Source: a bacterium (GTDB lineage: Bacteria; Cyanobacteriota; Vampirovibrionia; Obscuribacterales; Obscuribacteraceae). Taken from it: 11,764 nucleotides of DNA. Location of the stretch: positions 1 to 11,764 of the forward strand of contig JAUIJG010000151.1 of NCBI GenBank assembly GCA_030431355.1. The letters run 5' to 3'. Below are positions 8,290 to 11,764 of this stretch, in pieces (within the stretch, counting starts at the first letter, position 1; every line of letters begins with the position of its first letter). The notes under the pieces are model-generated. The model saw only the letters and a program-made list of their open reading frames with translations, was not told where the DNA came from and made no database searches. The position numbers and the translations under genes were made by a program.

Positions 8290-8318
8290 TTTATATATAT
8301 AAATAGAGAGGGTATAAG
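8290..8318 (+). promoter_or_regulatory. AT palindrome and possible -10 box ahead of the annexin-like gene
   Basis: TTTATATATATAAA (8290-8303) is a perfect 14-bp palindrome. TATAAG at 8313-8318 could be a -10 box, with a poor -35. No ribosome site is visible before the ATG at 8349, and no other in-frame start codon lies between the palindrome and that ATG. Confidence 0.3.
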
Positions 8319-8348
8319 ACTAAAGCAGAAGCTCACAACTATCTTTGC

Positions 8349-11300
8349 ATGTCTAATACTCAACAAGTAGAAAAAAGCACATCCGACGCGTCAGACGGCG
8401 GCAATGGCGAGAAAGGCGATTCTAAAGAAGCAATTGCCGAAATCAGTCGCCAGCAGTTCGATGCCCCAAAATCTGTCGCGGCAGATTCTGCTACAGCGGA
8501 CTCTATTTCGGCTGAGCCTGTTTCGGCAGAGCCCCTAAGCGATACACCCACAGAGGTGGTCGCAAAGCCTGAAACCAGAGATGTTTCGGACCGGCTCAGT
8601 CGTGAATCCCTGGATGGAGATGCCCTCGATATTCTCTCCAACACTCCGGCGATAAGAAGCGGCGCCCTCCACGAGGTTGAAATCACAGGAGCCACAGAGC
8701 CTGAGGCGAAGAAGCCGGAGGCTGAGAGACTAAGCGGCAAAGAAATACAAAAAATAGCCGAAGCCATAGACAGAGCAGCAAATGGCGGATTTTTCGGAAT
8801 TGGTGTCGACAAAGAAGCGATCAATGAGCAACTGAGACGCTTGAATAGCCCGGAAGAGCGAAATGCCCTGGATAAGCTCTACAAGATCAGAACGGGCATG
8901 ACCATTCAAGAGGAGCTAAACGACGAGCTGAACGGCAGCGATCTGGCCAAAAGTACGGCTCTCTGGAAAGGGGAAAACGATGCTGCATCCAGGCTTAACG
9001 CAAATCTGATCGAACACGGAGAATACTGGGGTGTTCGCTCCGATGACAATGTGGAAAAAGATATTCGACTTACCCTGAGCACACTCACCTCCAGCCAGGT
9101 GAGAGAAGAGATGGACAAGTTCGAAGAGCGTTACGGCAAGTCATTCAAAGAGACCATTATGAATGACCCGGACATTTCGCTGGAGACCAAACAAGCGGTC
9201 GAGATCTATTTGAAAGGCTCGGACCAGCGAACCGATGGAGACACCCTGCGTCTTGCCGGAACGGCGCTGGAGACCAAGAACCTGGAGATGTTCGAGGAGG
9301 TTCTATCGGTCGCGAAACCGAACGCGCGCATCGATTTCATGCGAAACGGCGGAGAAGAGAGGATTCTAGAAGCCTTCGGCACAGCCTATACCGATGAATT
9401 CACCTACGATGTTCACTATCTCCCCAACGAAGATACCCGACATGCCCTGGACTACGCCAACAAGGGCGGACTGGAGCTAACCACCCAAATAGAAGGAAAC
9501 ACCTCCCTCCTCATGGACAATGAGGAAGCGATAGAACTTGCCCTGGACGGCATGTCAGCAAGGGAAAAGGCCTCATACCTAAACGGCAGAGAGATAAGAG
9601 AGGAAGGGAAAACGGGCCTTTCAAAACAGGAGCTTGCCGACCTGACTTTCTACAACGACATTCACGCATCCCTGGACAAAGCTGGAAACGAAAGGGAGAT
9701 GGCCACCTGGGAAGACCGCATTCAGTATGGGAAAGATGGAAGTCTAGTAACAAAACTGGCGGCCCACGGTGGTATCATCGACGATGACATGGGTGAAGTT
9801 CTCGGCACCATAGAAGACATGTCGGAAACCGACTGGAAACGCCTGAAAGAAGATCCGAAGTTCTATGAAAGGGTAACGGATGTTCTACGGATTGATCTGA
9901 ACAAGAATGAGATGAATCGCGCTGAAGAGCTGCTGAAGGCAAAGATGGGCGCGGATAAATATGAAGACTCAAAACTTGAGCGAAGAGACATTGTCAGCGC
10001 GGTTAAGGACAGCTCCAGGGAAGAGGTCATCGATGTCCTTGAGAAGATGACCCCTCAAGAACAGGAGCGTTATCGAACGGACGAAAGATTCAAGAGAGAC
10101 GTGGATAGAAGCGTCAACTCAGCTCTCAGATTCGGAGTACCGGATCACGCGCGAGCGGCAAAATCGATCCTTGCCCGTGTGGAGAGCGGCAAACCACCAA
10201 CCGGCGACATCATCGCCAAGATATTCATGCACGGAAGCGATAGGGACTACGACCCCCGGGAAGTGATCGTGGATCTGAAAGAGGCTATTCATAAGGATCC
10301 GAGTATCTTAGAAGACTATCGCAACGATCCTGAATACAAAAAACGATTTGACGCGGCTCTCAGTTCAGCTCTCCTCCCGGCGGACGAAGGCAAGTATGCC
10401 CACCCCCTCCTGAGAGGGGAAAGGCTACCCTTCAAAACCCAGGCAGAGCTTTACGACAGAGTCATAGACGACGAAAAAGGTCTTTATGAAGCGATCAAAA
10501 GAGGAACCCCGGAAGATTGGAAGGAGATAATCGCCAACCCGGATAATGTTCTCGACTTCGTGGAGGAAGAGTACAGGGATATCGCCGTCAATATAGCGAA
10601 ACAAAACGGAAAGATGCTACCGGAAGACGAAATGCGCTGCGCCATGTTAGGCACCGGCACCGACGAAGCCACCTTGAAAAGACTGGCGGCAGATCTCACA
10701 CCGGCCATAGCCAGAGCCTTTGTCGAAAAGTATGACGCCGATGCTTTAGGAGACATGCTGGACGAGACCGGAGGTTCGGATAAACAGCAAATCATTCTTG
10801 AAGCAAGGCCAAACCCTGTCAATCCGAATTTGTTGATGTATGACGTGCTCGACCGCACCACCGCCAGTATTGATGGAATCGGCGAGTCCATGGCTGACGG
10901 AATAGATTGTACCGGAGACATGACTAAAGACCAGTTACATCGACTGGTGGCATCAGTGGCGGAGATGAATCAAGGTGGCAAAACCTTCACCAAAGAAGAG
11001 CTGCTCCGCATTGAAGAAAATTTCAAAGAAGGAATCAAACTTTACGGAGAAAGTGAAGAGTTCGCAGCCAACACCGCGGTAGATGCCGGTTTGATAACCC
11101 TCGCGGTGGCGACAGGAGGCGTGGGAAGCATCGCGGCAGCTGCATATTGGACCGCCGGTGGTGCCCTGGCCAAGGTGGGCACCAAAGCGATTATCATGGG
11201 CTCGGACTATGACTTCTCCAGTTCGGACGTTGTCACCGACCTTGCCACCGGAGCGATTGATGCCGGTGTGGGAACAGCACCACAATTTATCGCCAGAGCC

Positions 11301-11764
11301 ATGGGCATAGGCAGAGCCACTTCCCAGACTGCCACCAGGGCAATTCTCGCAAGCGCCGAAGAGGTGAGCCTGGCCGGAGGCGGTCAGATTCTCAAAGAAG
11401 GGGCGGAGGAAGCTCTGGAACGCGGCATCATGGAACAAATCACCCTGGCGATAAGCAACAACGCCGACGAGGTGGGAGAACAGGCGATCAAAAATCTAGC
11501 CACCCAGGTGACAGCGAGCGCGGACGACATTCCTAAAGTGACCCAGCTGATTCAAAAGCACCTCAACGAAGCAGCCAGGCTCGAATCGGGGAACGCAATA
11601 AAGGCAGGGCTCAGGCAATACGCTCTCAATACGGCCTCGGCTGAGATCGGCGGCGTGGGCTCCGCCGCCATACACAATGTCGATAGTGAAGCCGGTCTCG
11701 ACACAATGCTACTTACGGCAGGAATTGCAGGTCTGGCAGGCATAGGCGGTACAGCCCTCGGCCG
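8349..11764 (+). CDS. Giant helical protein with annexin-type repeats, C-terminus beyond the right edge
   Basis: At least 1138 residues are open, with no stop before the window ends. There is no signal peptide. Residues 1-130 are Ser/Ala/Glu-rich and disordered (SAEPVSAEPLS). Residues 135-200 form an annexin-type repeat with loop GIGVDKE (150-156), then AINEQLRRL, ERNALDKLY and ELNDELNG; E193 sits about where the calcium-capping acidic residue belongs. A weaker repeat follows at 210-290 (WGVRSDDNVEKDI...EEMDKFEERYGKSF...EIYLKG). Residues 490-740 carry tandem helical units. A third annexin-type repeat at 755-815 has the full GTGTDE loop (768-773). Residues 912-941 are hydrophobic and Gly/Ala-rich, and a similar stretch begins near 1100. 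Annexins bind membranes through calcium, so membrane association is likely but inferred. It is the third gene of a same-strand series after the RGG protein and the pseudokinase. The nature of the C-terminus is unknown. Confidence 0.85.
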   Translation, partial: MSNTQQVEKSTSDASDGGNGEKGDSKEAIAEISRQQFDAPKSVAADSATADSISAEPVSAEPLSDTPTEVVAKPETRDVSDRLSRESLDGDALDILSNTPAIRSGALHEVEITGATEPEAKKPEAERLSGKEIQKIAEAIDRAANGGFFGIGVDKEAINEQLRRLNSPEERNALDKLYKIRTGMTIQEELNDELNGSDLAKSTALWKGENDAASRLNANLIEHGEYWGVRSDDNVEKDIRLTLSTLTSSQVREEMDKFEERYGKSFKETIMNDPDISLETKQAVEIYLKGSDQRTDGDTLRLAGTALETKNLEMFEEVLSVAKPNARIDFMRNGGEERILEAFGTAYTDEFTYDVHYLPNEDTRHALDYANKGGLELTTQIEGNTSLLMDNEEAIELALDGMSAREKASYLNGREIREEGKTGLSKQELADLTFYNDIHASLDKAGNEREMATWEDRIQYGKDGSLVTKLAAHGGIIDDDMGEVLGTIEDMSETDWKRLKEDPKFYERVTDVLRIDLNKNEMNRAEELLKAKMGADKYEDSKLERRDIVSAVKDSSREEVIDVLEKMTPQEQERYRTDERFKRDVDRSVNSALRFGVPDHARAAKSILARVESGKPPTGDIIAKIFMHGSDRDYDPREVIVDLKEAIHKDPSILEDYRNDPEYKKRFDAALSSALLPADEGKYAHPLLRGERLPFKTQAELYDRVIDDEKGLYEAIKRGTPEDWKEIIANPDNVLDFVEEEYRDIAVNIAKQNGKMLPEDEMRCAMLGTGTDEATLKRLAADLTPAIARAFVEKYDADALGDMLDETGGSDKQQIILEARPNPVNPNLLMYDVLDRTTASIDGIGESMADGIDCTGDMTKDQLHRLVASVAEMNQGGKTFTKEELLRIEENFKEGIKLYGESEEFAANTAVDAGLITLAVATGGVGSIAAAAYWTAGGALAKVGTKAIIMGSDYDFSSSDVVTDLATGAIDAGVGTAPQFIARAMGIGRATSQTATRAILASAEEVSLAGGGQILKEGAEEALERGIMEQITLAISNNADEVGEQAIKNLATQVTASADDIPKVTQLIQKHLNEAARLESGNAIKAGLRQYALNTASAEIGGVGSAAIHNVDSEAGLDTMLLTAGIAGLAGIGGTALG
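8751..8948 (+). other. Annexin-type repeat 1 (residues 135-200)
   Basis: The spacing of helices around the loop GIGVDKEAINEQL, the ER...L...Y motif and the closing ELNDELNG follow the annexin repeat pattern of about 66 residues. The usual Thr of the GxGT loop is Val (V153), but D154 and E156 are kept, and E193 follows V153 by 39 intervening residues as in type II calcium sites. Confidence 0.65.
9831..10562 (+). repeat. Tandem helical units of 70-82 residues with a Tyr/Trp...Asp-Pro motif
   Basis: Aligned motifs are DWKRLKEDPKFYERV (495-509), QERYRTDERFKRDVD (572-586), LEDYRNDPEYKKRFD (654-668) and, more diverged, DWKEIIANPDNVLDFV (723-738). The anchor positions are separated by 76, 82 and 70 residues. 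Each motif is preceded by a helix containing Asp-Ile or Glu-Val and often Met-(Ser/Thr)-(Pro/Glu). The repeat is diverged at DNA level and is only visible in protein. Confidence 0.55.
10611..10793 (+). other. Annexin-type repeat 3 with full calcium-loop motif (residues 755-815)
   Basis: The segment EMRCAMLGTGTDEATLKRLA matches the start of an annexin repeat very closely, including the AMxGxGTDExxL core. It continues with ARAFVEKYDADALGDMLDETGG. E806 or D811 could supply the acidic calcium ligand. The second half is a few residues shorter than usual. Confidence 0.75.
11082..11171 (+). other. Gly/Ala-rich hydrophobic segment (residues 912-941)
   Basis: A 30-residue hydrophobic stretch (AGLITLAVATGGVGS, then IAAAAYWTAGGALA) with no charge until K942. 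It could be a membrane-inserting hairpin or a buried linker, and it marks the change from helical repeats to the unresolved C-terminal part. Confidence 0.5.

Noticed and set aside
8360..11743. Many minus-strand ORFs, the longest 161 residues, opposite the annexin-like gene
   Set aside because: They are antisense shadows of one continuous plus-strand frame that carries clear annexin-type motifs.

Overview
The window is about half G+C, with long genes, short gaps and no rRNA, tRNA, CRISPR, phage or transposase signal that I could find. The organism is bacterial: there are Shine-Dalgarno-led starts, a receiver-PAS protein and an AraC regulator. The right half, with a Gly/Arg-rich secreted protein, a kinase-like protein and a giant helical protein containing annexin-type repeats, resembles what I recall of large uncultured environmental bacteria such as the Obscuribacterales (Melainabacteria/Vampirovibrionia) or Planctomycetes. 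That placement is an inference and has not been tested by a search.

Left part (1-4100). A receiver-PAS signalling protein on the minus strand runs off the left edge. Next comes a two-gene minus-strand operon, an aldo/keto reductase followed by a YahK/cinnamyl-alcohol-type zinc alcohol dehydrogenase. An AraC-family regulator with an AraC_N domain is transcribed divergently from it. The layout recalls the E. coli YqhC regulator with its aldehyde reductases YqhD and DkgA, so the likely theme is detoxification of reactive aldehydes under local control.

Middle (4101-5557). A minus-strand pair encodes a small protein of about 66 residues and, 3 bases after its stop codon, a 311-residue membrane protein with a very basic N-terminus and a TPR-like C-terminal half. 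Each side of the pair carries a different 12-bp tandem repeat (4146-4181 and 5470-5512).

Right part (5558-11764). Three plus-strand genes follow one another with gaps of about 100 bases: a secreted protein with an RGG tract and coiled coils, a Hanks-type kinase fold that has lost its catalytic-loop aspartate (a pseudokinase), and a protein of more than 1138 residues still open at the right edge. The last has annexin-type repeats near its N-terminus (GIGVDKE) and in its middle (GTGTDE). Between them lies a tandem series of helical units of 70-82 residues marked by a Tyr/Trp...Asp-Pro motif, and after them Gly/Ala-rich hydrophobic stretches. This three-gene module is the most novel part of the window.
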